NCBI GenBank assembly: GCA_030411725.1
Contig: MU839837.1
Coordinates: 186,001 to 250,000 of the forward strand
Direction: 5' to 3'
Source: Echria macrotheca
Taxonomy: Eukaryota > Ascomycota > Sordariomycetes > Sordariales > Schizotheciaceae
Length of the DNA: 64,000 bases
Positions 47,446 through 57,422 of the stretch are shown here, one piece after another (the first letter of the stretch is position 1; each line of letters opens with the position of its first letter). The position numbers were made by a program, and so were the translations under genes. Below the pieces are notes generated by a model. It saw only the letters and a list, made by a program, of their open reading frames with translations. It was not told the DNA's origin and made no database searches.

Positions 47446-48799
47446 ATGAGGATAAACTTGGGCTTCCGTTTTCTTTCCGCTGCCATGTCCGTGTCGACGG
47501 GCTTGGCAACTTGGGGTTCTTCAACAACATCGCCTCGATGTCTGATGTATCTAACTGGGTACGTGCATCCATCTTTGCTTCGACTATCAAATCCTGGGAA
47601 AGACATAATAACGTTGACCATGTGGCTTTCGATAGACAACATCCCGTCACTCCCCCAATTGACCAACTTGGACATGTGACTCACGTTGCTTTGGCCTTTA
47701 TGAGTCCTGGGATGTTCAATGACCCCGAGAGGACGACATGGCCGTTTTGGACTTCTATCAATGGTGTCAGATCCAACTTCACCGATGGAACCAAAATTCT
47801 CATTGCAATTGGAGGCTGGGGAGATTCGATTGGTTTTTCTGTTGCAGCCCTCACTGGCGAAACGCGGAAAACGTTTGCCCAGAATGTCGCCCGTATGGTG
47901 GCCGCCACGGGCGCTGACGGGGTTGACGTGGACTGGGAGTATCCTGGTGGAAATGGCGAGGATTACAAGAAGGTCCCGAACGCCTCCAAAGCCTGGGAAA
48001 TAACGGCTTACCCTCTCCTTCTTGCCGAGCTCCGAAGCGCCCTGGGGCCGAACAAGATCATATCAGCGGCCGTTCCCGGCCTACAACGCGATATGTTGGC
48101 CTTCACACACGAAACTATTCCTAGGATCATGCGTCATCTGGATTTCCTCAATGTTATGACGTACGATCTCATGAACCGCCGAGACACGGTCACAAAACAC
48201 CATACTGGTGTTCAGTTGAGCCTCGACGCCGTCAATGCGTATATATCCAACGGCGCCGCGCCTCAGAGAATCAATCTCGGTTTTGCCTTCTATGCAAAGT
48301 ATTTCCGAACAGAACATGTCGCCTGTTTGAATGCTTCTTCTCCAGTGGGATGCCCTACCGTCTTGCTTGAGGATCCTCAGACGGGAGCAGACCTTGGACA
48401 GGGTGGTGCTTTCTCTTGGCATGATTCGGTCCCGGTAGATGTTTCCGAGTCGTTTACCAGAGCTCTGTTGGATGGGAAGTATGACGAAGAACAGGGTGGA
48501 TATTGTAAGTGTCAGATCGGATGCGATTATTCCCTGAAACCCGCGAGACGGTCATTTATTCCCAGAAAGGCAAATAGCTAATCTAATATACCACAGTTTA
48601 CTGGGACGATAAAGAGGACATTTGGTGGACATTTGACACGGCCGACGCCATCCGACGCAAGTTCCCGTTGATCGTCAAGAAAAAGAGACTCGGCGGAGTC
48701 TTTGCGTGGGGGCTAGGCGAAGATGCTCCCGTCTTCGAGCACCTTACGGCTCTCAACGAAGGTCTGGCCAAGATTTCTGGGGCTAGAGACGAGCTATAG
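47446..48799 (+). CDS. secreted GH18 chitinase-like glycoside hydrolase
   Basis: Hydrolyses chitin or related beta-1,4-GlcNAc polymers, probably outside the cell. Exons 47446-47558, 47636-48504 and 48597-48799 give 394 residues. A signal-peptide-like start (FRFLSAAMSVSTGLATW) is followed by CLMYLTGQHPV, then THVALAFMSP (barrel strand 1-2), ILIAIGGWGD, and the catalytic signature DGVDVDWEYPG with acid Glu139 and the two supporting Asp residues intact. MTYDLMNRRD and INLGFAFYAKYF (later strands), then GGVFAWGLGEDAP complete the barrel. No chitin-binding module is visible. The reading frame runs across intron 1 into an upstream open frame, but the signal peptide and splice junction support the ATG at 47446. 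Intron 2 (48505-48596) is closely related to an intron of the pol kappa gene. Confidence 0.92.
48505..48596 (+). repeat. putative introner-like intron, copy A (chitinase intron 2)
   Basis: 92-base GT..AG intron. Its first 31 bases match the first 31 of pol kappa intron 3 at 29 positions. Its last 32 match at 25, and the middle is alignable (CCTGAAAC... to ...CCC) once a 42-base gap is placed. Branch-site region TAGCTAAT is shared. The two host genes are unrelated, so the resemblance is best explained by a common mobile intron source (inference). Confidence 0.7.
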
Positions 48800-49022
48800 C
48801 ACGTGGAGGCGGCCAGTTACCAACTCACCAGCCTCAATTCTTCCCTCGTCACGCTATGGAAAGCTACGTAGGCGCCCGTGGGTGCACCAAATATTTCCAG
48901 ATAGCGTTCAGGACCAGGTCTGTTCGGGCCAACTGAGCACCCGTCCCGAGGCAAGGCGACGGGCTAAAATACGTGGATTGGCGGCATGGATCCCCCCGTT
49001 CCATATCCTCAACTTCAAAGCT

Positions 49023-49343
49023 TCAAAGCAGCTGTCTCCGAAGCAAGTCGAAGCAAACATACAATGCGCCGAGAACCAGAGGCAAAGCGACCATCCACAC
49101 CACGATTGGTCCCAAAGACCGTACTCTGCTCAGTATATGCAGCAGGGGCGACTGCGGTTGCATTGCAGGTTCGTCTGAAGGCTCATCCGCCTCGTTGCTC
49201 GCAAATGTCCGGTAATCTTGGTTTGGCCCCCTAGGTGGCGATACTGCTCGGGAAGAGTGACTATTGGGGCGGATGGAGGAGTCGTCCGACATAGAAGATG
49301 TGGTGCTCATGGTGCTGGGGAAGTTGCCTGCTGCCCTTGTCAT
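49023..49343 (-). CDS. small Ser-rich protein with C-terminal membrane segment, unknown (tentative)
   Basis: An open frame of 106 residues. The first 70 are hydrophilic and Ser/Pro-rich, then a single hydrophobic segment near the C-terminus (PIVVWMVALPLVLGALYVCF) ends with a short basic/polar tail, the arrangement of a tail-anchored or single-pass membrane protein. It could be the last exon of a longer gene. An upstream frame from an ATG at 49792 ends at a GT donor after GHTRTVLE (49601), and joining it to an AG at 49362-49363 keeps the frame, but the implied intron of about 240 bases is long for this window. No family recognised; it may not be a gene. Confidence 0.35.
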   Translation of the reverse strand: MTRAAGNFPSTMSTTSSMSDDSSIRPNSHSSRAVSPPRGPNQDYRTFASNEADEPSDEPAMQPQSPLLHILSRVRSLGPIVVWMVALPLVLGALYVCFDLLRRQLL

Positions 49344-50408
49344 TTTGGAAATCCCAAGCGGCTGGTAAGATGGGGGTTACCTTGATACCTTCGCAACCCA
49401 AGAATACATTCGATACTTCCGTTTCTTTACTGCGTATCTGGCTTTTTGGCAAGCTTGGGGAGCAAAGTTCGAAAGGGTGGACGATATGCGCGAGAGGAAC
49501 ACAGCATCGTATCGTAATCGGCAGATGCACAGGTTCACAGTCACAAACAACCTGGAAGGAAATGACGGAGTCGTACCTGCCCCGACAAGGTGAGTACCTC
49601 GAGGACCGTACGAGTGTGCCCCCACACGGCGACCCGCCAGTCCTCTCTCGTGGTCGTAGTTTCAATGGACGGCGGCCAACCTGCCCGTGGGCGTATAAAC
49701 CGCACTCTGGGCAGTTTCGACTTCTCCAACGATGCTGGTGGGAAGCTCATGGAGACCATCGGAATCCAGAGCGGAAGGTTTGCCGTTGACATTGAGCCGT
49801 ATGCAACATCGGCACGCTAGCAAATGCACTCTTGTGCCTTGCTCCTACCATTTAGACTAACCCACTCGCTCCTGCTATCATCTCCGCCTTCGTTTTTTAA
49901 GTTCGGTCAAGCCTAGGTTGACATGTCGTTTCCAGGTAACGCATTACCAAAAGCGGCAAATACTACGTACCTACCCGGTCACGAAGCGCATCCAACCATC
50001 GAAGGGCGCGGCTCACTAAGCAGCCTACATCCAGGATTACAAAGGGCGCTGTCCTTACAGGGCAGACGCTAGGCATGGTTCCTCGTTTGCTCGCTCCGGG
50101 AATCCGAAGGCCCAGACTATGTGGAATCCTCAACGCCAAGATGATACACGACCACACCAGAGCTCTCGCTAATGGATAGCCCGTGTGGTGTTGGTAATCA
50201 GCATGGAAATCGCATCTTGCATCTCCGTGCCTAGCGAGCGGGGGAGAAAAAAGACAGTCGATGACAGACGGGAGCTTATTAACATAAATAGGGGACGTCT
50301 CTGTTCAGATTGCTGATTCTCGGTGCGTGAAGCTACATCAACCGAGAATTCGACAGCATAGAGTAGACTCAAAAATACCTGTATCAAGCTCCTCATCAAC
50401 GAACAAAT
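49344..50408. other. mostly non-coding region upstream of the epoxide-hydrolase-like gene
   Basis: May contain the 5' exon of the small membrane protein gene (minus, 49792-49602). Otherwise nothing convincing, and the right end is the promoter of the next gene. Confidence 0.3.
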
Positions 50409-51281
50409 ATGGCAGCCAAAGTCTCAACCATCTCGGCCGACGGTGTAGAGGTATTCTACCGCCACGCAGGACCCGCAGATGCGCCCGTGGTCCTCCTCCT
50501 CCATGGCTATCCCACCTCCTCGCACATGTTCCGCAACTTGATCCCGCTCCTGGCCACCCGCTACCGCGTCGTGGCCCCGGACCTGCCGGGCTACGGGTTC
50601 ACCAAGGTGCCCGCCGAGCGGAAGTACGAATACACGTTCGCCAGCTTGGCCAAGACACTGGCCGCCTTCGTCGACGCCCTACACCTCACCCGCTTCGCCA
50701 TGTACATCTTCGACTACGGTGCGCCAACGGGACTCCGTCTGGCCCTGGAGCGGCCCGAAGCCGTGGCGGCCATTGTGTCACAGAACGGGAACGCCTACGT
50801 CGAGGGACTCGGCGCCGACTTCTGGGCTCCGCTGCAGAAGTGGTGGGTGTCAGGAGCGTCCGAGGACCGCGATGCCATCCAGTGGCTCACCGAGTTTCCC
50901 GCCACTCTCTGGCAGTATGAGACCGGCTCGCCCAACCCCCGTGCCATCCAGCCGGAGTCCTACACCCTCGACCAGGCACTTATGGACCGGCCGGGTAACA
51001 AGGACATCCAGTCCGCCCTGTTTTACGATTACCGCACCAACATTCCTCTGTACGAACGCTTTCACGAATATTTCCGCTCCTCGGGCGTTCCCGTCTTGAC
51101 GGCCTGGGGGAAGGGGGACCAATGTTTTATCCCCCCGGGAGCTGAGGCGTTTACCCGTGACGTCAAAAAGATTGAGACGAGGTGGTTGGATGCTGGGCAT
51201 TTTGCGCTCGAGACAAATGAAGCGCAGATGGCTGAGTGGATGTTCGAATTCTTCGAAAAGTTTAACGTCTTCAAGGCCTGA
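50409..51281 (+). CDS. alpha/beta hydrolase, epoxide hydrolase/haloalkane dehalogenase-like
   Basis: A soluble enzyme of 290 residues in one exon. The oxyanion motif HGYPTSSHMFRNLIPLL lies at about 32-48, and VVAPDLPGYGFT follows. The nucleophile elbow is an Asp (IFDYGAPTG, near residue 101), which points to the Asp-nucleophile subgroup that opens epoxides or displaces halides, rather than Ser esterases. The charge-relay acid is likely in AWGKGDQCF, and the His is in DAGHFALE near the end. A cap domain lies between. No signal peptide, so probably cytosolic. Very similar proteins are common in bacteria as well as fungi. The natural substrate cannot be read from sequence. Confidence 0.88.
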   Translation: MAAKVSTISADGVEVFYRHAGPADAPVVLLLHGYPTSSHMFRNLIPLLATRYRVVAPDLPGYGFTKVPAERKYEYTFASLAKTLAAFVDALHLTRFAMYIFDYGAPTGLRLALERPEAVAAIVSQNGNAYVEGLGADFWAPLQKWWVSGASEDRDAIQWLTEFPATLWQYETGSPNPRAIQPESYTLDQALMDRPGNKDIQSALFYDYRTNIPLYERFHEYFRSSGVPVLTAWGKGDQCFIPPGAEAFTRDVKKIETRWLDAGHFALETNEAQMAEWMFEFFEKFNVFKA

Positions 51282-51864
51282 TCTGTGTAGAGCGACATAG
51301 GAAGCAACATACAGGGCCAGCCTTGGTTGGGAATGGGTTCAGGACTTAGAAAATGAAAAATGCTAGAATGCTGAGGCCATTGAGCAACCCCTAGTGATTA
51401 CAGTGTTGTCTCCTGGCAAACCTTGAACTGAAGCCGAGTGACTCTCTACACCCTGCATCTCACATTCGCAAGCCATACCGCAAGAGAAGATGACCAACCC
51501 TGCGACTCAAGACAGATTTCACATCACACGTCAAAGACATGCATCATCTCGAGACCGAAAATGAATTCAATGGGCTCTGCGTGCGCTAATCGCTCGCTAG
51601 ACTCCGTGACCGGCTATGCACTATGCTCTGAACAGGTTCCAAAAACGCCCATAACACCCCCATATGTAAGCCTGGCAAAACTACCTGTTAAACGAGCAAA
51701 AATTATGGCCCGAATGCCCCAAAGCAGACGACCATGCCGCAGACAAGACGGAAGCAAGTCAGGCATATGAGGTCAGACTTTGTGAATACTCATACATGTA
51801 CAGTGAAGCTAGAAGAGTGGAGGATCGACGGTCTTGCTGACTGGTTGTTGTTGTGTGTTGACAC
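51282..51864. other. convergent 3' intergenic region
   Basis: Between the hydrolase (+) and tum1 (-) stops; no gene seen. Confidence 0.4.
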
Positions 51865-52977
51865 TCACTCCACTTTTCGAATCAGTGAATCAGTGGGCTT
51901 CACCCGCTGCGCCCATTCACTGTGCCCGTTAGTAACACCACACTTTGCTTTGGGGGCAAGACGCATATCCACTTACGTCCAGCTTCCATCGTAGACCTTT
52001 CTCTTCTCTGCTGGGCCGTACTGCGCTTCACGAAGTGCTGTATCGATTACACAAGCCGTGACTCCTGTGCCGCAGCTAGAGATGATGGGTCTTTCCGGGT
52101 CCACGCCCTTCTTGGTGAAGATCTCTCTGAGTTTGTCTGCGGGGAGAAATGCCTTCGTCTCTGGGTCGAGGACGGCGTCGAATGGGATGTTGATTGAGCC
52201 GGGCATGTGACCGGAGGATAGACCAGGTCTGGGCTCCGGATCCTTTCCGGTCCATCTACCAGGCGACCGTGCATCGATGATTTGAATACCCTCTGCACCT
52301 TCCTTGTTGTGCTCTAGGGCAGCTTCTCTGACTTCTTCGAAACTCGCAACTTTGTTTTCGTCCATCTCCGGGATAGGGTATGTTCCGCATTCCACCGTCC
52401 AGACATTTCCCGATTCTGTCGGAAGTCCCTGCTCAATCCAGAGTCTGAAGTTATTGAGAACGTGCACGCGGGGATGGCCGAAGGTCTGTAGGGTCCAGGC
52501 GACTCGAGGCGCACTGAAGATGCCGAGTTCCTTGCTGTCGTAGACAACCACGATATCATCGAAGCGGATTCCTAGCTCGCTCATCGACTCGGCAAAATTC
52601 TTCGCATTCGGAAGCATGTGCGGATAGGGACTGCGCTTGTCGATAACTTTGTCTAGATCGAAAAATCGTGCTTTCGGGATCCGCTTCTCTCTGAACACGT
52701 CGATTCCTCTGCGGCCTTGCGGGTCATTGGGCATGAACCACGACGCGCAGAGAGGGATGACTCGAGGTTCGGACGAGATAGGTGAAGGTGGTGCCTTTTT
52801 CAAGGCCTCTGAGAGTTCTTTCGGGGTGACGAGGTAGTTAGAAAACGACCTGACTGCTGCACTTCGTGTGCCAATCGGTGCAAACGCCGTGCCATGACTG
52901 GCAATTCGATTCCACGGTTTCGAGGCAGGAAGTGAAGCACCTGCTCTCGCAGGGCGTAGTATCGCCAAGATACTCAT
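51865..52977 (-). CDS. tum1: 3-mercaptopyruvate/thiosulfate sulfurtransferase (Tum1 type)
   Basis: A two-domain rhodanese that transfers sulfane sulfur; in yeast Tum1 feeds the tRNA 2-thiouridine pathway (Uba4-Urm1). Exons 52977-51977 and 51919-51865 give 351 residues. A basic, Ser-rich N-terminus (LAILRPARAGASLPASK, ...RSAAVRSF) suggests a mitochondrial presequence. Domain 1 (about 47-190) lacks the active Cys, as usual. Domain 2 carries Cys302 in the loop CGTGVTA, closer to the mercaptopyruvate CGSGVTA than the thiosulfate CRKGVTA type. The last exon is only 55 bases and completes the conserved end GSWTEWAQR. Without it the frame stops one codon after GSWT. Divergent from apc11. Confidence 0.93.
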
Positions 52978-53426
52978 CGTGGCTGCTCAATTGGCCTTTG
53001 CTGTAGGGAAGTCTGGTGCTGGTATCGCCAGTACGAAAAAAAGAGGTGTGGCGGTGGCACTGATAAGATCAGCAGCAATCTGTGCGTCGTCGCGTGAGAG
53101 CCTTCGCCCGGTAGGAGGCTTGGACTGCCTGCTCTAGGGGCCTGGCAGCGATCCACAGGCGAGTGGTGGTGTAGAAAGTTGAAGGTGCGGGGTTTGAAGG
53201 TCTTTGTCACGGAGTTTTGGAGTTTTGTGACGGCAAAGAACCTCGCGAAGTTGAGCATTGCTGGAAGCTTGGATCACCCTGGTATCAAAGCATCCTAGCG
53301 TCATCTCCAGAGCTTGGCAGTGGAGCCAGTGGACCCCGCCCATTTTTGTGTTGTTACCCCTCCATCACGGCTACGTCCCTTCGAGCCGCCATCCGCGTGA
53401 TACAGCGGTAACTCATCTTTGACGAG
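52978..53426. promoter_or_regulatory. divergent promoter region tum1 / apc11
   Basis: 449 bases between start codons; no gene seen. Confidence 0.4.
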
Positions 53427-53907
53427 ATGAAGGTCAAAATCAAGAAGTGGAATGCCGTGGCAACATGGAGATGGGATATCCCGGAGGATGATGTTTGTGG
53501 TATTTGCCAGGTTGACTTCGATGGTACATGCCCCGCCTGCAAGTATCCAGGCGATGACTGCAGCCTCCGTAAGTATCCCCGGCCGAGACTTGATTGAGAT
53601 GGGCAGTTATTGACTCTTTGAACAGTATCCGGGAAGTGTGGTCACAACTTCCACATGGTACAAACACCTCGCGCCGTCTATGGCTTGCACTAATAGAGTC
53701 GCCAGCACTGCATTCTAGAGTGGATCAAGCAAGACTCAGCCAAGGGACAGTGTCCGATGTGTCGGCAAAGTATGGGGTCGCAACGCTTGCGCATTTCAAA
53801 TGCATTTGCTGACCCATCTAAACACAGAATTCGAGTGGAATGACCCTTTGAACGATACCTCAGCCGAGGCGATGCAAGAAGTCTCGGATGCCCCAAACCA
53901 GGGTTGA
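53427..53907 (+). CDS. apc11: anaphase-promoting complex subunit 11 (RING-H2)
   Basis: The catalytic RING-H2 subunit of the APC/C ubiquitin ligase, which recruits the E2 and pairs with cullin Apc2 in cell-cycle control. Exons 53427-53568, 53626-53657, 53706-53769 and 53828-53907 give 105 residues, the size expected. It begins MKVKIKKWNAVATWRWDIPE, as in other Apc11 proteins. The Zn ligands are intact: CGIC, then CPACKYPGDDC (extra pair of the third site), LSGKCGHNFHMHCI, and CPMCRQ. All three introns are short and phase-consistent. The gene is missed by single-frame scanning because no exon exceeds 150 bases. Confidence 0.94.
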
Positions 53908-54547
53908 GCATGGGTAGACGCCCCTTGGAAGCAGAAGGTCGTATGGGCAAAGAAACTTGAGTGCGGACTCAACCATCTCTTCGAGGATACACACCTTAAT
54001 TGTCGGCGTTATGGGGATCACGAGTATGGTCTTGAAGTTTGGCGTCGGGTAGGGGATTTCGCTTCGCTAGAACAATGTGGTGTACTTGACCCAACCAAAT
54101 GATGAGATGAGCTGTGGTCTTCTTGCCGTGACCTGAAGTTCGAGAACGGCTGATGAGGCTGGCAGCTGAGCGGCTGGCGCTGCAAGGTGACCCGACTGGG
54201 CCATCTGCGATAAGATAAGCAACCAAGGTGGGCAATCCGCTACGGAGCTTCTGGATGGCCTCGATCATTTAATGCGCAGCCTCGCGCCAACATCAAGAAG
54301 TGGTCTCGCAACATGTTATTCATTCTGGGTACCCTGGTTTATTGATATCCGATGTCTTCCGGGACTCCCAGACAAACATGCGCGGGCTAGTCACAGATGC
54401 ATCAAACTTTAGCTGCGGCCCTCGTCATCGTTGTCGACATTTGCTCACCAAACGAGAGCATCCTGAACAATCCTCCCACCATCTCCACGAACGGTCCCTT
54501 TATAGCGACGACCTTGCCCTGCGGCTACCCAGCGCCAGGCGATAGCA
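53908..54547. other. intergenic: apc11 3' region and promoter of the next gene
   Basis: No gene seen. Confidence 0.4.
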
Positions 54548-55411
54548 ATGACCGAACCCGATCCGGCCCGTCCAGGTTCATCCGCCGCTCCTTACCACCC
54601 CATCCCCATTCCATCCAGTTCTAGACCCGCGAGCCGGGCAAGTCGATCCAGCCTTCGCCGGGAACGTGAGCGTCAAGAGGCGCCGCCGAATCCAAACCCC
54701 ACTTCGACCGCACAATCTCCCCAGCCAGCCCGACCTCTCGATGACCTTGCTGGACCCTCACCACCGCCCCAGTCCGATCTCGCCTTCGGCTCTTTCTTTC
54801 CGCTAGTTAGCTCGAGCACACACCCGTCGCAAAGACAGACAACGCATCATCCGACGCTCCGGTACATATTCGCTGACGATGACCCGGAACTTTGGACCGA
54901 GGCACTCGCCCATCACCACGTTGGTGACAACCAGTACGAGATTGAACAAACGGGTCGCGGTCCCCGAGAGCGGGCGATCGTGCTTGATATGATCCAGACA
55001 GACACTGGAATTGGTATCGAAGTTGGCTGGGCCAGTAGCTTGTCCCCCGACTGGGCTGTCATCGAGGCCCGCGTAAGCCGCATGGAAGGGGTCGAAGGTG
55101 GTCTAGCAGGAGCCCAGAGCGATCGAGGAGGCGCATTGATGCTGAAGATTGAAGGGGTGGCTGCTGAGCCGCATTCCGCGCCTATTCCTCCTTTGAAAAC
55201 GCCGACGCCCGAAGGTGAGCTTCAGTCTTCTGGAGCTAGCGGCACCCGTTCCTCGAAGCCACGACAGGCCGCGGACGAGTATGCTAGCTTGATATCAGAT
55301 TTCGAGAGACGCATGGAACTATTACGGCGAGTGGTCAAGGCCGGGGATGAACGACAGCGGGCATCTTCTGCCCAAGAAGAAGGATACGCGGAAGGGGAGG
55401 ATGGAACATGA
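54548..55411 (+). CDS. fungal protein of unknown function
   Basis: A single exon of 287 residues that I do not recognise. The first 95 residues are disordered and rich in Pro, Ser and Arg. A compact folded-looking core follows (LRYIFADDDPELWTEALAHH, then RERAIVLDMI, IGIEVGWASSLSPDWAVIEA), probably alpha-beta. A second low-complexity part (PLKTPTPEGE) leads to a C-terminal helix with heptads (ADEYASLISDFERRMELLRRVV). Such a core-plus-helix layout suggests an adaptor in a complex rather than an enzyme (inference). The start codon is the first ATG in frame. Coding nature is supported by length and GC-rich third positions. Confidence 0.7.
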   Translation: MTEPDPARPGSSAAPYHPIPIPSSSRPASRASRSSLRRERERQEAPPNPNPTSTAQSPQPARPLDDLAGPSPPPQSDLAFGSFFPLVSSSTHPSQRQTTHHPTLRYIFADDDPELWTEALAHHHVGDNQYEIEQTGRGPRERAIVLDMIQTDTGIGIEVGWASSLSPDWAVIEARVSRMEGVEGGLAGAQSDRGGALMLKIEGVAAEPHSAPIPPLKTPTPEGELQSSGASGTRSSKPRQAADEYASLISDFERRMELLRRVVKAGDERQRASSAQEEGYAEGEDGT

Positions 55412-55906
55412 CTGATCGGGAATCAGAAGATAGCAACCACCCCGGCCTGGGCCTTGTCTATGTTCAAAATTATCTCTGAACGGGCGGAGCGAGCCAAGCA
55501 GCTCTGCAGATGTATCATTCGGGGAATAACACGAAGCGACTTGGATCTAGTGTCGGAGGAAAGTCAAAGTTTCTGCTTGGTATTTAAACAATGCTATGTG
55601 AAACGCCATGTGCTCGCCTGCTAGATCAGATACGCAACGCGCGAAGCTAAAAGCGAATGGTCATCCTCCCAACTCTTATAGGATAAACGACGGAGGAACA
55701 CAAGCTGGAATCTGATATACCCAATCCTAAACCAAGGTCAAACAGAACCCATAGCACCAACGCCTAGCTACCCCGGCCTTCATTTTGAGTTGGATATGAA
55801 AGATGGTGATTAAGTTTGCGAAGGAGTGTTGCGAAGCGACGCTGCGGCTCAGCTTCGGGCGCTCTCTTCGATCGGAACATGGTGGACCAGCCGCATGCTC
55901 CTTAAT
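55412..55906. other. convergent 3' intergenic region
   Basis: Between the unknown gene (+) and the t-SNARE gene (-); no gene seen. Confidence 0.4.
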
Positions 55907-57422
55907 TTATTCATCTGTCCCTTCGTCTATGATGACGAATCGTTTCACGAGCGAGTCCAGCGTGTCCCGCTTCTGAATGCTTCCTGGAGTCCCAGCGGGA
56001 ATGTCGTGTGGGTTGAAGCCGACATTGGGTGTGACAATCTTAGATTGTGCGAAGATCCGAGAGAGAGGACGCTCGCCGGCAAAGCCGACGGACCGGGCCG
56101 TGTTCATCTGCAGGTCATCCAGGACGCTCCGCGCGTCGAGGACGCTGCGCTTCTTAGCCCCGCTTGCTGCACGGTTGACCATAATGTACACAACGACGAT
56201 AACTGCAATGATGACAAGAATCGTGACTTGAGACAGAGGTTAGCGCAATGCCGATTCCAACCGAGACCCGGAGACACATACCACCAACACCCAAGCAAAT
56301 CCACTTCTTCTTGCGAGTGGATGCCGCGGTCTTAACGGCAGTTCCGATCTCGACATTTGCCTGACGGACATCCTCCTCAACCATCTCGGTTTTCTGGCTG
56401 ATTTCGACGAACTGAGTCTCTTGCTGCTCAATCAGAACGCTCAAGTCGGTAAATAACTGCACAAGCTCGCCTAGTGTCTGCTCGATCTTTTGCATATCCT
56501 GCTGGCGGGCCCTCACGGCGTTGAGCGTCGACGTTGCCTCCCCCATGCGATTACCTTGCATCAATGCTTGTTGAAAGACCTGGGCGTTCCCACTTGTATC
56601 TTCGACGGCAGCTCGGACTTCTGATTCGCTCGCGTTTGGTCGGACAATGCGATACTGGCGGGCCATTTGGTCCTGCGTCTTCTTGCGGAACATTGACTCG
56701 ATCTGTTGGTACTCTTGGTTGACCTCCTTGAGCCGCCGCTCGACACGCCCGACCTGGGCTGAGTTGCGAGGTTGGCGACCTTCCGGAACCGATTTCACCA
56801 TGCGTACACGATCCGTCAACTCCCGAAACATTGTCATAGTTCTCGACGAAAGATTGTCGAGCTCCCGCCTTGTCGCCGTCGCGTCTGCTTCGATCAGAGA
56901 CCGGTCTTGGAGCATACGCAGAGTCTCGAGATTCTCCTTGATCTGGTCGATGGTGCGGTCGATATCTCGGCACTCGTTGAGAACGCCATTCGGGTCGTTG
57001 CGGTCTAGCGAGCCGCCCTTTTGGGAGAGGGACGACATCTCGACGTTGCTCGCTTCACGGTCGACGATGTCAGGATCACTAGTTTCTCGGAACCCAGCTC
57101 CAGATACAACTTACACCCGTACTCACTCCGGCCTCCTCCTCTCGCGCCGCCGCCACTGGGCCGTGGCCCTTGGCCAAAGGTAGCGGCAGGCGGGGCCCTT
57201 CCCCCACCTTGCCTCCCATAGCTATTGTCGGCCGGCGAGTTTCGCTCGTCAAATGGGTTTTGCCTCCCATATCCGCCCGAGGACGCGTCTCGTTCGTCGA
57301 ACGGGTTCTGTCTCCCGTACCTGCAGATCGGGTGGTCAGTAGCTGGCTACGATGAAGGAGCACACGACATCCAGCTCCGCAACGCGATGCCGACCATGGA
57401 AGACTAACCCGTACTGAGCCAT
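55907..57422 (-). CDS. sso1: plasma-membrane t-SNARE of the syntaxin-1/Sso1 type
   Basis: A Qa-SNARE for fusion of secretory vesicles at the plasma membrane. Exons 57422-57409 (only 14 bases), 57320-57117, 57078-56282 and 56226-55907 give 444 residues. Residues 6-42 hold tandem repeats YGRQNPFDER (two full, one partial) with NPF motifs at 10-12 and 26-28. Then come the Habc bundle (about 95-235), and the SNARE helix (QKIEQTLGELVQLFTDLSVL, zero-layer Gln in IEQQETQ). A basic KKKW precedes the membrane anchor (VTILVIIAVIVVYIMV, about 339-354). Oddity: an in-frame tail of about 88 residues follows the anchor, where t-SNAREs usually end. The donor after exon 2 is GTGTAA, chosen to keep the frame. 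Confidence 0.85.

Noticed and set aside
57112..57117. GTAAGT as donor of t-SNARE exon 2
   Set aside because: A better consensus than GTGTAA two bases upstream, but it shifts the frame and breaks the Habc domain.
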